A stretch of DNA of 60,174 bases from Treponema sp. Lineage in GTDB: Bacteria > Spirochaetota > Spirochaetia > Treponematales > Breznakiellaceae. The stretch lies in NCBI GenBank assembly GCA_012517385.1, contig JAAYUZ010000099.1, positions 1-60,174 of the forward strand, in the 5' to 3' direction. Numbering within the stretch: the stretch's first letter is position 1; each line of letters opens with the position of its first letter. Of this stretch, positions 26,714 through 35,822 are shown piece by piece. The notes beneath the pieces were generated by a model that saw only the letters and a program-made list of their open reading frames with translations, did no database searches and had not been told where the DNA came from. The position numbers were made by a program, and so were the translations under genes.

Positions 26714-26751
26714 GGCCGGATCTTTTACATTTTTCGATGAGAGGTCCGGCC
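26714..26751. terminator. Convergent terminator, metY / GH35
   Basis: GGCCGGA (26714-26720) pairs with TCCGGCC (26745-26751) across a 24-base loop. It lies between two convergent stops. The T tract is short on both sides, so strength is uncertain. Confidence 0.5.
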
Positions 26752-26752
26752 T

Positions 26753-28774
26753 TTAAAGATTCTCCTTGTATTCCAACTCTGATGTAATTCCAATACATTT
26801 AGCAACCATACCTTCTTCTAAACCCGGCCAGGATTCAAGATAAACAGGGGTATTATGATACAGAGGCTCGATTTCTAAAATAAATTCGTGTCCAAGCCCT
26901 TTACCGAATCGCTTGAGCCCAATCTCCCAACCATGTCCTGCACCGGTACAGAAATCATCCGCAATAGGACTTCCTTTTTCATAAAGGGTAGCAGCATCCC
27001 CTTCCCAAAGTATGTAGATAAACATATCTTCACCAGACCATGCAGGAACATGAATGTTCCAATATTTGCACGATGATTTATAAAAAGGCAATGTTGTATC
27101 TTGAGATGGTTCCAAAAATATAGGGGGCCCAGACCTTCGTATATAACGATAGATGAGCCTATCCTCGTTGATCAGAAGGTTTTCATCAATTAAAAGCCGA
27201 TTCTGTATCTTCCATGCATTAAGGGCCTCTTTTCTGGTGAGAGTGACTATTTCACAGCCAGAGGGCCATTCATCATTTTTAAATTGATATAACGAAGCGG
27301 GACCGTTTTTTATTAATAGCTCCTCGGCATATGGAAAGGCTGTATAGAAAATCCATTGAGGATGGGGTCCGGAGATTATACAGAGGGGTGTTACAAGGGC
27401 GGTTTCCAGAAGGGCGTCTCCAATTGTCATATTAAGGGGAAGGAAAAAGTAATCCCCGTTGTTGATATCTATTGGAGGAAACTGCACATACCTTCCCTGG
27501 GCCTCGGGGACTGGAGAAGTAAAAACTACCTGTCTATGTTGAGCCTGAATTTGCCGCCTTTGATAATTGTTCACAAATAAATAGCCGCTTCCGTTTTGTA
27601 TTCTCCATGAATAACGAATATGGTTAACATCTGAAGGATGACCTGGATTATCTTCAGGAATTATAGCGGGCATAGCACATAGAGATTCACCAAAATCATG
27701 GATAAAATACGAAAATAACTTTATTTCACGATAAGTATCAGAGATTTGACCGTATTCACGGATTGGGGCACAGAAATCATAGGACAATTCAGGTAAATCA
27801 TTAATTGAACCCGTAGCACGTGATTCCTGAAGACTGCTTAATGTTCCCTTTGGATTGGTCCCACCATGATACATGTAATATCCTAAAAGATTCACTCCAC
27901 TGCCTAATTTTACCAATGTCATAGCACCGATATCCCTGGCAGTGGCAACCGGTCTTCTGTGACGGGTGACCTGCAGTCCGCCACCTAATTCAGCGGTAAG
28001 ATAGGGAAATTTTGATAAATCAAAGGTGATACCCGTACCAAAACGAAAATCGCTGCCAATATTATGATCGTTACGCTCATGGGTAAAAATATAATTGCCG
28101 CTAGGTTCAATGTCTGTAAGCCGCTGATCCCAGGGGGCTTCACAGTAGCCGCCCATAACAGGGAGAAGGCCTCCTGTGACTGCCCCTCCCCAACCGGTCG
28201 CAGTCCAATAGGGTACATCAAAACCTATATGGCGGGCCAGGGATGTGAGCCTTTGCATATGATATTCCCCTTCCTCACCACCAAGACCGCCGCAATGTCC
28301 AAATTCATTTTCAATCTGAATGCCTATAATAGGTCCCCCATCCCGGTAAAAAAGCCCTTCTACTTGTGCATAGATAGCTTTATACCATTTCTCAACCGCG
28401 GAAAAGTAAACTTCGTCATTTGTCCTTAGCGGGAAGGGTTTAGCAAGCAGCCAGTCAGGGAAACCACCATTTCTAACCTCGCCGTGGCACCAGGGCCCGA
28501 TTCTAATAAAAAAATATAAACCACAGTCCTGAACCGTTTCTATAAAGGCCCGCAAGTTTTTTGATCCGGAAAAATCATATTCACCTTCGATTTCTTCATG
28601 ATGTATCCAGATTACATAGGATGAAATTATATCAATCCCTCCCGCTTTCATTTTTAAAACCGCTTCTTTCCAAAAAGGCTCAGGATATCGGGAATAGTGG
28701 ATTTCTCCCATCATGGGAAACCAGGGTCGATTATTTTTGGTGAGATATTGGGGTGTAAAACTAAATATATCCAT
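26753..28774 (-). CDS. GH35 beta-galactosidase
   Basis: A 673-residue cytoplasmic glycosidase (no signal peptide). The opening FPMMGEIHYSRYPEPFW and RIGPWCHGEVRNGGFPDWL are GH35 hallmarks. The acid/base Glu is in IIGIQIENEFGH and the nucleophile Glu in FPYLTAELGGG. It should release galactose from beta-1,4-galacto-oligosaccharides brought in by the adjacent transporter. The start ATG at 28774 is chosen over an upstream in-frame TTG at 28789. It is the last gene of the operon, 22 bases after GH53. Codon use is visibly A/T-rich compared with recJ or dnaE. Confidence 0.9.
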   Translation of the reverse strand: MDIFSFTPQYLTKNNRPWFPMMGEIHYSRYPEPFWKEAVLKMKAGGIDIISSYVIWIHHEEIEGEYDFSGSKNLRAFIETVQDCGLYFFIRIGPWCHGEVRNGGFPDWLLAKPFPLRTNDEVYFSAVEKWYKAIYAQVEGLFYRDGGPIIGIQIENEFGHCGGLGGEEGEYHMQRLTSLARHIGFDVPYWTATGWGGAVTGGLLPVMGGYCEAPWDQRLTDIEPSGNYIFTHERNDHNIGSDFRFGTGITFDLSKFPYLTAELGGGLQVTRHRRPVATARDIGAMTLVKLGSGVNLLGYYMYHGGTNPKGTLSSLQESRATGSINDLPELSYDFCAPIREYGQISDTYREIKLFSYFIHDFGESLCAMPAIIPEDNPGHPSDVNHIRYSWRIQNGSGYLFVNNYQRRQIQAQHRQVVFTSPVPEAQGRYVQFPPIDINNGDYFFLPLNMTIGDALLETALVTPLCIISGPHPQWIFYTAFPYAEELLIKNGPASLYQFKNDEWPSGCEIVTLTRKEALNAWKIQNRLLIDENLLINEDRLIYRYIRRSGPPIFLEPSQDTTLPFYKSSCKYWNIHVPAWSGEDMFIYILWEGDAATLYEKGSPIADDFCTGAGHGWEIGLKRFGKGLGHEFILEIEPLYHNTPVYLESWPGLEEGMVAKCIGITSELEYKENL

Positions 28775-28795
28775 CTTAAATACCCACAAGTGGTG

Positions 28796-30841
28796 TTAAT
28801 CCTGGACTGGATTGAGGATAAAATCGTCCAGGGATCCCCAGCCATTTGGATCACAGGAAATATAAGCCCCAACGGTAACCGAACCGCTCTGGACTGTAAT
28901 ATTTGAAATGACAGGATTCTTAAAATTTCTCCATCCATCTACGGTTGTTTCTGTGCGATATTCTTTACCGTCCGCAATGGCAAAGATATACATATGTGGA
29001 TTTTTAGCATCGCCTCCATGAATCTGAATGCTGAATTTGTACAAACCTTTAGAGAGTCCTGTTATGGTCTGTTCAACCCTAAAGGCAACCTTATTTTTTG
29101 ACCAGAAATGAAGTGCCTTTGTTCCTGTTTTAGCATCCGATACCTTATCCTGAACAAACAATTCCGTAGTGACCCCATCGATGTTTTCTATCCGCCACAT
29201 GGAAAGATTCTTATCTTCAAAACTGGGATTATCCACATAGTTTTTTTCAACTACCGAAATTCGGGCAAGGGCTCGAACAGGACTTATTTCTTCGCTACCT
29301 GAGACAACTGAGCCAAACACTAGATAATCTGCAACGCCATTAAATGGCATATTGTTAATTCCACAGGGTTTCCCATAATCAGGGCTAGGATCTGATCGGT
29401 TGCCGAAGGTTTCCCATTGAACCGGCATGGTTTGTTTTGTTCCATCATTCATGAGTACTGTAACCGATTCCGGGAGCAATACCGGGTCTCCTAGACGGAC
29501 ACGGATCTGTAATTCATCGGCCGAATCCGGCTGTACCGTCGTCTTTGCACCAGTTCTGACCAAACGCCAAGTATAAAGGGATGGTAAGGGTTTTCCATTA
29601 AAATCAAATAATGCCTGGTTATCCCATGAGGACCCGCCAAAGTATGTTCCCGCATCTTTAGGATCATACTCAGCGGAAAAGCTTGAGGCCCAGCCAGAAC
29701 CCCATTGTTCCCAAAGGGTTTTACGTTCTTCCAGCGTTTTTCCCGGAACAGGAATCCAAGCCCCCTCCCAGTAATAGACCCCAATTCCGGCTTTTCCGAC
29801 CGAAGCTACCGCTGCAATGGTATCCCGGATCACGTTAGCCTGGCCTTGAATTGTTATGGGATAGGGCTTTTCGACCATAGAATCCCGTGAAATTGTGTTG
29901 GGAAACCCATCCCCATCATCATAAGTGTAGGCATAAGAGGTTTCTACACACATGACTTTTTTCCCCGAAAGATTCGCTACACTTTCAAGTACTTCTGCCA
30001 ACTGAGCAAAGGTTCCATGCCAATAAGGATAATAGGATGATGCAAAGATGTCATAATCTACGTGCTGCTTTTCCAGTATTTTTACATACCGTTCATATTC
30101 ACCAGCCTTTTCTGGATTAGTAAAGTGGATGGCAATTTGAATATCCTTCTTTTTTTTCTTTCCAATTTCTCTAATAGCCTGACTGGCAGCCCGCATAAGG
30201 GTACCGATTTGGATCCAGTTATTTTCACCGCAGAAGGTACCGGTTGTCTCGTTACCAATTTGCACAAAACGTACATTAACCCCTGCATCCAAAGCCATCC
30301 GTAATGTTTTTTTTGTATATTCGTAGAGGGCCTTAGTTTTTGCTTCGAATGACAGATTTTTCCATGCCTTTGGAGGCTGCTGTTTGGATGGGTCTGCCCA
30401 GAAATCGGAATAGTGGTAGTCAAATAAAACTGACATCCCCCATTGTGTGGCCCGTTTCCCAATTTCAATTGCGGTATTAATATCATTGTTTCCGCCTCCA
30501 TAACCCTTACCATCTGCAGAAAATGGATTATTCCAGATACGAACCCGTATAGAGTTTATACCCGCTTCTGAGAGGGTTTTAAAAATATCCTGTGGATCCC
30601 CATGGGAATTTCTGAATACCACTCCGCTTTTTTCAAGGGCAATCAGACTTGAAATATCCATACCCATGATAAAATCCGGTGGCAGATTTTCTACCGGTTT
30701 TACAAAGAGTCCGTAATCCTTTAAGACATCAAAGGGTTCACTCTGCGCCGGGATGGTTGCTGCATCCTTATATACTGGAACCTGCGCACATGAAAATAAA
30801 AAGATAATGGTAAAAAGTCCTACAATGGATACCTTCTTCAT
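28796..30841 (-). CDS. GH53 endo-beta-1,4-galactanase lipoprotein with CBM61-like domain
   Basis: A 681-residue exported enzyme. IVGLFTIIFLFSCAQ is a lipoprotein signal (Cys about residue 17). The GH53 barrel spans about residues 50-420, with the acid/base Glu in FVQIGNETTG and the nucleophile in CVETSYAYT; GMDISSLIALEKSG and VRIWNNPF are family starts. A linker domain with an Ig-like feel (ADELQIRVRLGDPVLLPESVTVLMNDGT) is followed by a C-terminal carbohydrate-binding module starting NPSFEDKNLSMW that resembles CBM61, a galactan binder. It cuts beta-1,4-galactan at the cell surface. The ATG at 30841 follows AAGGAG embedded in the malG stop; an in-frame 5' extension is rejected. Confidence 0.9.
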   Translation of the reverse strand: MKKVSIVGLFTIIFLFSCAQVPVYKDAATIPAQSEPFDVLKDYGLFVKPVENLPPDFIMGMDISSLIALEKSGVVFRNSHGDPQDIFKTLSEAGINSIRVRIWNNPFSADGKGYGGGNNDINTAIEIGKRATQWGMSVLFDYHYSDFWADPSKQQPPKAWKNLSFEAKTKALYEYTKKTLRMALDAGVNVRFVQIGNETTGTFCGENNWIQIGTLMRAASQAIREIGKKKKKDIQIAIHFTNPEKAGEYERYVKILEKQHVDYDIFASSYYPYWHGTFAQLAEVLESVANLSGKKVMCVETSYAYTYDDGDGFPNTISRDSMVEKPYPITIQGQANVIRDTIAAVASVGKAGIGVYYWEGAWIPVPGKTLEERKTLWEQWGSGWASSFSAEYDPKDAGTYFGGSSWDNQALFDFNGKPLPSLYTWRLVRTGAKTTVQPDSADELQIRVRLGDPVLLPESVTVLMNDGTKQTMPVQWETFGNRSDPSPDYGKPCGINNMPFNGVADYLVFGSVVSGSEEISPVRALARISVVEKNYVDNPSFEDKNLSMWRIENIDGVTTELFVQDKVSDAKTGTKALHFWSKNKVAFRVEQTITGLSKGLYKFSIQIHGGDAKNPHMYIFAIADGKEYRTETTVDGWRNFKNPVISNITVQSGSVTVGAYISCDPNGWGSLDDFILNPVQD

Positions 30842-30845
30842 GATA

Positions 30846-31691
30846 TTACTCCTTGACTGCAGCACCGCTGAAACTGGTGACCATAAGTTTCTGAGATATG
30901 AGGAAAAACAGGATAAACGGAATAGCAACAATGAGAGAACCCGCTGCAAAGGTAGTAAATTCATTCTTCTTATCGGTTACAAAACCGAAAAGTCCCAATG
31001 CCAGGGTCTGGTTTTCGACTGACCGTAACACCATCCTCGGAAATATATAATCCATCCAGGGGGCAGTAAAACTTGTTATGGCTAGAAATGAAATAATCGG
31101 TTTTGCAATGGGCAGCATAATAGAAGTGAATATTTTAAAATGACCTGCACCGTCAATTCGTGCAGCCTCATCCAGATTTCTAGAAACCGTATCCATATAA
31201 TTCTTTACAAGCCAGGTGTTATAGGGTAGATTCCCCGCTACATAGACCAGCACCAATCCCCAGAGTGTATCGAGTCCATTTATACGTAGAAGTATCACAT
31301 AAATTGCTACCATTCCTACAAACGACGGGAATATTTGTAAAATGAGATAGGACATGAGCAGAGGTTTTTTAAAGGAAAAATGAAACCGGGAATATACATA
31401 AGCTGCCAGAGAGGTAATAAACACGGTTAAAAGGGAAGTACTTGCAGCAATATACAGGGTATTCAGAAACCACCTTCCGTAAAGAGTTTCAGTAAAAAGA
31501 CGCTGAAAATGCTTAATGGTAAACCCATCCCCAAAGGGTATAATATTAACCGAGGCAATCCCGGTGCCAGGCGAAAAGGCAGCGCTTACCACATACACAA
31601 GCGGATAGAGGACAAAAAGAGCAATTAACGTAAAAATAATGGTAGAGATTGTTTTATTGAGATATTCTGTCAATCTATAATCAGTTTTCAT
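30846..31691 (-). CDS. malG: Oligosaccharide ABC transporter permease, MalG type
   Basis: A 281-residue inner-membrane permease with six helices. The EAA loop that contacts the ATPase is NLDEAARIDGAGHFKIFTSIMLPI, and ALGLFGFVTDKKNEFTTFAAGSLIVAIPFILFF is a MalG-type end. With MalF and the binding protein it imports oligosaccharides, here most likely galacto-oligosaccharides. The ATG overlaps the malF stop (ATGA). No ATPase gene occurs in the locus. Confidence 0.9.
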   Translation of the reverse strand: MKTDYRLTEYLNKTISTIIFTLIALFVLYPLVYVVSAAFSPGTGIASVNIIPFGDGFTIKHFQRLFTETLYGRWFLNTLYIAASTSLLTVFITSLAAYVYSRFHFSFKKPLLMSYLILQIFPSFVGMVAIYVILLRINGLDTLWGLVLVYVAGNLPYNTWLVKNYMDTVSRNLDEAARIDGAGHFKIFTSIMLPIAKPIISFLAITSFTAPWMDYIFPRMVLRSVENQTLALGLFGFVTDKKNEFTTFAAGSLIVAIPFILFFLISQKLMVTSFSGAAVKE

Positions 31692-33010
31692 AAATCACCC
31701 TCCTTAAATGCCTTTGTCTGCCTGAAATTGAAAACTGCAAAGGGAGCCAGAACGATAAATATCATGACCGCTATTACTGAGGCATAATTATATTTCAACA
31801 GGGTGATAGTTAGCTTATAAATCCAGGTAACTAAAATATCAGTACCGCCTGCACTGGTAATCGTACTGTCAGCAACCGTAGGACTTCCCCCAGTAAGGAA
31901 GAAAATGGCTCCAAAATTATTGATGTTGTAAGTAAAAGACATAATGATAAGAGGCATGGTCTGATACAAGACAAGGGGTAAGGTAATATGACGCAAAACC
32001 TGGAACCTGCTTGCACCATCTATTCTGGCGGCTTCAAAAATATCCTGGGATACAGCGGTCATCGCCCCACTGGCAAGCAGCATAAAATAACCAAAACCAG
32101 CCCAAAGATTTATAAGAATCACCACCAGTTTTGCAAGTTCAGGGTGACCAAGCCATGGAATCGGCTCAGAGATTACATTCAAGGTCATAAGAGTTCTGTT
32201 AATGGTCCCAAAGGTACCATTTAAGAGGTTTCGCCAAACCAGCATACTTACTACAGAGGGAACAGCGTAGGGAAGAATGAAAATAAGCCGAAAAACAGGG
32301 ACCAATTTTATTTTGCTCTCCCGAAGTAAAATTGCTACAAATAGACCTCCGAAATAACACGTAAGGGTAGCAAAAAAAGCCCAGACGACGGTCCAGAGAG
32401 CCACCCTTACAAAACCGGATGTCCAGGATGCTTCACCACCGAGAAGGGTTTTGAAATTGTCAAACCCTACCCAATCAACGGTGTTATTGGGCGGTATATG
32501 ATCCGGTGCTGAATAATTGGTAAAAGCGACACTGGCAGAAAACACCAGAGGAACCACCACAAGGACTAGTATTAAAAGAAAGCTGGGAGCTAAGCCAAAG
32601 ATAGGAAAGGCCTTAGATTGGGTTACTTGGAGAGATTCGGCATTTGTCAGATACCGTTTACGTCTGCAATATTCATTATATCCAGCTTGAGCACTTTTAA
32701 TAGAAATATAATAGAGAGTAAAGAAAAGTATAACAATGGCAATGGTCAATATACCATCAATCAACATAAAAACCGAATTATCCCGAAGTTTGATTGGCAC
32801 ATCCGGCTGGGGAGATCCAAGGGTGATGAGATTTATAATATTCATAATAATTTTGGGAGAAAATACCAGGAAGATAAGTTCGATGGTAAAGAATATCCAC
32901 CCTTTAACATAGTCTTTAAGGTAGATGATATGGGCTGCACCCATACATAGTATTGAACTAAGCCATATCCTTTTTCTTTCCCGTCCATCCAGGGCTAATG
33001 CATTTGCCAT
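31688..33010 (-). CDS. malF: Oligosaccharide ABC transporter permease, MalF type
   Basis: A 440-residue permease with about eight helices. The EAA motif is DIFEAARIDGASRFQVLRHITLPL. The N-terminal 120 residues add two extra helices and a cytoplasmic loop (SIKSAQAGYNEYCRRKRYL), as in Thermotoga and Firmicute MalF proteins with long N-termini. The ATG at 33010 follows TTGGAGGAG by four bases; an in-frame start at 33079 has no ribosome site. A 122-base spacer with a stable hairpin separates it from malE. Confidence 0.9.
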   Translation of the reverse strand: MANALALDGRERKRIWLSSILCMGAAHIIYLKDYVKGWIFFTIELIFLVFSPKIIMNIINLITLGSPQPDVPIKLRDNSVFMLIDGILTIAIVILFFTLYYISIKSAQAGYNEYCRRKRYLTNAESLQVTQSKAFPIFGLAPSFLLILVLVVVPLVFSASVAFTNYSAPDHIPPNNTVDWVGFDNFKTLLGGEASWTSGFVRVALWTVVWAFFATLTCYFGGLFVAILLRESKIKLVPVFRLIFILPYAVPSVVSMLVWRNLLNGTFGTINRTLMTLNVISEPIPWLGHPELAKLVVILINLWAGFGYFMLLASGAMTAVSQDIFEAARIDGASRFQVLRHITLPLVLYQTMPLIIMSFTYNINNFGAIFFLTGGSPTVADSTITSAGGTDILVTWIYKLTITLLKYNYASVIAVMIFIVLAPFAVFNFRQTKAFKEGDL

Positions 33011-33068
33011 TACTCCTCCAACTCCCAGATCACAAAGGGTTCTATTCCTACTACTTATCCCATTCTTT

Positions 33069-33113
33069 CCGGCTATCAATCTGAACCGATTTTGGCTTCA
33101 GGTTGATAGACGG
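33069..33113 (-). promoter_or_regulatory. Hairpin in the malE-malF spacer
   Basis: CTATCAA (33073-33079) pairs with TTGATAG (33103-33109), CTGAA (33081-33085) with TTCAG (33097-33101), and CCG (33069-33071) with CGG (33111-33113). There is no T tract, so it is more likely an mRNA-stabilising structure at the malE 3' end than a terminator. Such spacers raise binding-protein over permease yield in known mal operons. Confidence 0.6.
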
Positions 33114-33132
33114 TTAGTTATATTAGGGTTAT

Positions 33133-34344
33133 TTATTTTTTACCTAGAATTGCAGCATTACATGCATCCAGTTCTTTTTTAACATCCGCTCCGTCCCAGA
33201 TATTCTTACTGGCATTTCCCATAGCTTCCCAATAGGCCCCCATCTGAGGAATTGAAGGCATCGGAAAGGCGTACTCCAGTTGTTTTAGGAAACCTGCCAT
33301 ATATGGACTATCAACCTTTATATTAATTGCAGGAAGGGCACCTGTAATTTTAAAGCGAAGCTGCTGCATTTCTGGTGAAACCAGGAATTCTGCAAAAAGA
33401 TTTGCTTCATCGGGATGGTCTGAATAAGCAGAGACAAACATTGCCCGAGTCCCGGAAAAAGAAGCTGCGGGGGTTTTATCTCCCGGCAGAGATGGTAATG
33501 GAGCAACCCCGAAATCTATATTGGCATTCTTAAAGGGAACCACATTCCATAGACCAGTGATATACATGGCAGCTTTTCCCGAAGAAAAGGCCGTATCTGC
33601 GACCGAAGTAGTTAAATCCGCAGCGGGCACATTCAAGATAAACTTAAGACTCTGAAAAAACTTCATGCCCTTGATTGATTTATCGGAGTTTATATTGGTA
33701 TTGGTAATATCGTTTCCGTTTGGACCGAACAGCCGATTGCCATCACTGGTAGTAAAAATAATGGTATAATAGGCGTTTCCGACATCCATTATAAAGGCAT
33801 ATTTCCCAGGATTTGCGGAATTAAACTTTTTAGCGAAGGTTACCAGGTCTTCCCAGGTTTTTGGGACCTCCGAATCTTTTATTAAGGCACGGTTATAGAA
33901 AAGTGCATAGGTTTCTGCTGAGACAGGATAACCATACATTTTCCCATTATAAGTCAGAGCGGTGGCACAGGAACTTAAAATCTGTTTCTTTATTGCATCC
34001 GGATTTTTAGTTGCAAGAATATGACCGCCTGAAACCAATTCACCAAGCTTGTCATGGGGTGCAGCAAAAACATCGGGACCAACTCCTGCAGGACCATCTA
34101 GGGCTATTTGACCTGCCGCATCTCCAAGCTCAACATTTACATATTTTATTTTGATGAATGGATATTTTTGTGTAAATGCAGATCCCGCCTGTTTGATAAA
34201 CTCATCGGGGCCATTGGTGGATTCCCAAACAGTCAAGATCACCTCTTTTCCTGAAGTCCCCGCCATTTGCTTTTCATTTTCTCCCGCACCGAAAACCAGC
34301 CCAGGAACCAGCAACAGGACCACATAGAGCCATTGCTTTTTCAT
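33133..34344 (-). CDS. malE: Oligosaccharide-binding protein, MalE type
   Basis: A 403-residue periplasmic solute-binding protein. The signal peptide is QWLYVVLLLVPGLVFGAGENEK. The mature part starts VILTVWESTNGPDEFIKQAGSAF, with GPDVFAAPHDKLGELVSGG, PVSAETYALFYNR and KAAMYITGLWN as family blocks. It is the first transporter gene, before malF and malG, and probably binds galacto-oligosaccharides because GH53 and GH35 follow. The ribosome site is AGGAGG with seven bases to ATG. The upstream region has an ACCGGT operator-like centre. Confidence 0.92.
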   Translation of the reverse strand: MKKQWLYVVLLLVPGLVFGAGENEKQMAGTSGKEVILTVWESTNGPDEFIKQAGSAFTQKYPFIKIKYVNVELGDAAGQIALDGPAGVGPDVFAAPHDKLGELVSGGHILATKNPDAIKKQILSSCATALTYNGKMYGYPVSAETYALFYNRALIKDSEVPKTWEDLVTFAKKFNSANPGKYAFIMDVGNAYYTIIFTTSDGNRLFGPNGNDITNTNINSDKSIKGMKFFQSLKFILNVPAADLTTSVADTAFSSGKAAMYITGLWNVVPFKNANIDFGVAPLPSLPGDKTPAASFSGTRAMFVSAYSDHPDEANLFAEFLVSPEMQQLRFKITGALPAINIKVDSPYMAGFLKQLEYAFPMPSIPQMGAYWEAMGNASKNIWDGADVKKELDACNAAILGKK

Positions 34345-34393
34345 ACCTAACCTCCTATAGTGTTGGATCCCCTAAAAAATGGACCCATGTATT

Positions 34394-34427
34394 TAAACCG
34401 GTGCTTCTCTCACCAGTAAAAACCAAA
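34394..34427 (-). promoter_or_regulatory. malE promoter with LacI-type half-operator
   Basis: On the minus strand TTTACT is followed by a 17-base spacer and TTTAAA. The centre ACCGGTT (in TAAACCGGTGCT, 34394-34405, + strand) overlaps that -10 and shares seven central bases with the perfect operator in front of lacI at 35514. Repression of the transport genes by the local LacI protein is a reasonable inference. Confidence 0.4.
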
Positions 34428-34436
34428 ACACAGACA

Positions 34437-35501
34437 TCATTCCCTCAGGGATGATTCACGGATAATAAATTCTGCAGGCAACATATTTATTGTGCTAAAT
34501 GGACGGCCTTCGATCATATCAACAATAGTTTTTCCAGCCATTTTCCCAAGTTCATCAATATGAACATGGAGAGCAGAAATTGGAGGGAAATTATGCTCCA
34601 TGGCAGCACTGTCATGAAAAGACACAAGACGAATATCTTGAGGGATGCGTATGTGATGACGGGTAAGATAATGCAGTGTCTTTACCGCAATAACATCATC
34701 CATGCAGATGAGACAGGACGGTTGATATGGCAAAATCTCATGCAGTACTGCATCTACAGCACTTTGACTGGATATATTCCAGATTGCGATCGGATTTCCT
34801 TCTGTTATTTTATTAACAGTAAGCTCTTCATGACGCACATATTCTATACATTCCGTGATACCGTGACTCTGGAGTGCTTGTGTATACCCTGAAAATCGGT
34901 TTTTATTAACCCGGTGATGAGCATTACCGGCCAATAAAACATGGTTGATATACCCTTGATCTAAAACATGGTTCGTTGCATCTCTGCAGCCTGTAATATG
35001 ATCACTATCTACTTGAACAATAGATTCGTCTCCAGGATTACCAATAATGAGAAATGGCAGATCCGTTTCTTTTAAAAAGGATATAGCCTTATCATCCACA
35101 AGAGGTCTTGTTAATATAATTCCGTCTACCTTTCTATTTCTTACTAACCGTTTTATTGCAGATATATTATGCTCTGTTGCTACCGACAGGATTACATCAT
35201 AATCCCATTGGGTGATTGTTTGTGAAATAGCATGAAGACAACCTTGAAAAAAAGGAATCTCCTGAACTTCTGTATCCGTTGGAGTGACCACTGCGATATT
35301 AAAGGTTTGAGAAACTGCAAGGCTCTTAGCAATTAAATTAGGCTTAAAACCATGTTCTTCAATGAAGGCAAGTATTTTGCTTCTTGTTTCTTCCCCTATG
35401 CGACCTTTTCCAGATATTGCCCGTGAAACTGTAGATTTTGAGACTCCCAATTGTTTAGCTATCTCATCGATATTGGAAATTCTTTTCTCCACCTTTTTCA
35501 T
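34437..35501 (-). CDS. LacI-family transcriptional regulator of the galactan locus
   Basis: A 354-residue repressor. The helix-turn-helix is NIDEIAKQLGVSKSTVSRAISGKGRIGEETRSKILAFIEEHG (about residues 10-50), with hinge KPNLIAKSLAVS. The C-terminal part is a periplasmic-binding-protein-like sugar sensor (SCLICMDDVIAVKTLHYLTRH). The ATG at 35501 has AAGGAG before it; an apparent TTG start at 35564 is the -35 box of its own promoter. It is 92 bases upstream of malE on the same strand, and carries its own operator, so it should repress itself and the transporter in the absence of galactan breakdown products. Confidence 0.92.
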   Translation of the reverse strand: MKKVEKRISNIDEIAKQLGVSKSTVSRAISGKGRIGEETRSKILAFIEEHGFKPNLIAKSLAVSQTFNIAVVTPTDTEVQEIPFFQGCLHAISQTITQWDYDVILSVATEHNISAIKRLVRNRKVDGIILTRPLVDDKAISFLKETDLPFLIIGNPGDESIVQVDSDHITGCRDATNHVLDQGYINHVLLAGNAHHRVNKNRFSGYTQALQSHGITECIEYVRHEELTVNKITEGNPIAIWNISSQSAVDAVLHEILPYQPSCLICMDDVIAVKTLHYLTRHHIRIPQDIRLVSFHDSAAMEHNFPPISALHVHIDELGKMAGKTIVDMIEGRPFSTINMLPAEFIIRESSLRE

Positions 35502-35513
35502 CGCTCCTTTTGC

Positions 35514-35564
35514 GCAACCGGTTGCTCTTACATTGATAGTACCATAGGTATTGCGGACTGTCAA
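35514..35564 (-). promoter_or_regulatory. Promoter and perfect operator of lacI
   Basis: On the minus strand TTGACA (35564-35559), 17 bases, TACTAT (35541-35536). Downstream lies the exact 12-bp palindrome GCAACCGGTTGC (35514-35525), a classic LacI/GalR-type site. Its place after the -10 would block transcription, giving autoregulation. Confidence 0.8.
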
Positions 35565-35637
35565 ATAAGTTTTTTACAAAAACCTCTTACGGGATTTTTA
35601 TATCAACAAAATTATTTTTTAGAATGATATAGGAGGT

Positions 35638-35666
35638 TTTTTCAAAACTCAGGGAGTTTTGAAAAA
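35638..35666. repeat. Class II intergenic palindrome
   Basis: TTTTTCAAAACT (35638-35649), loop CAGGG, AGTTTTGAAAAA (35655-35666): a perfect 12-bp stem. The loop differs by one base from the AAGGG of the other class II copies. Confidence 0.8.
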
Positions 35667-35683
35667 GCTACGTTAAATGTATA

Positions 35684-35745
35684 TGCAGTATTTTTGTTAT
35701 TCTTTATTAGGTAAATATTTATATTTATATTACAAAAATACTGCA
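35684..35745. repeat. Long-loop perfect inverted repeat
   Basis: TGCAGTATTTTTGT (35684-35697) is exactly complementary to ACAAAAATACTGCA (35732-35745). The 34-base loop is almost pure A+T. It does not resemble class I or II and directly abuts a class I copy. Confidence 0.8.
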
Positions 35746-35746
35746 A

Positions 35747-35785
35747 GAGCCTCTTTCAAAAGTAACAGACTTTTGAAAGAGGCTC
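35747..35785. repeat. Class I intergenic palindrome, perfect copy
   Basis: GAGCCTCTTTCAAAAGT (35747-35763), loop AACAG, then the exact complement (35769-35785). The stem is 17 bp, the same length, core and loop as at 14516-14554, but the outer arm differs while staying fully paired. Confidence 0.9.
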
Positions 35786-35822
35786 ATAGAATAATAAATA
35801 CTGATGTACATCTAAGGTTGCC

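Noticed and set aside
30842-30964. 41-residue N-terminal extension of the galactanase
   Set aside because: It lies within malG in another frame and would put a lipoprotein signal in the middle of the protein.
35502-35564. Longer N-terminus for LacI from a TTG at 35564
   Set aside because: The TTG is the -35 box of the gene's own promoter; the ATG at 35501 has AAGGAG and starts the helix-turn-helix domain at the normal distance.
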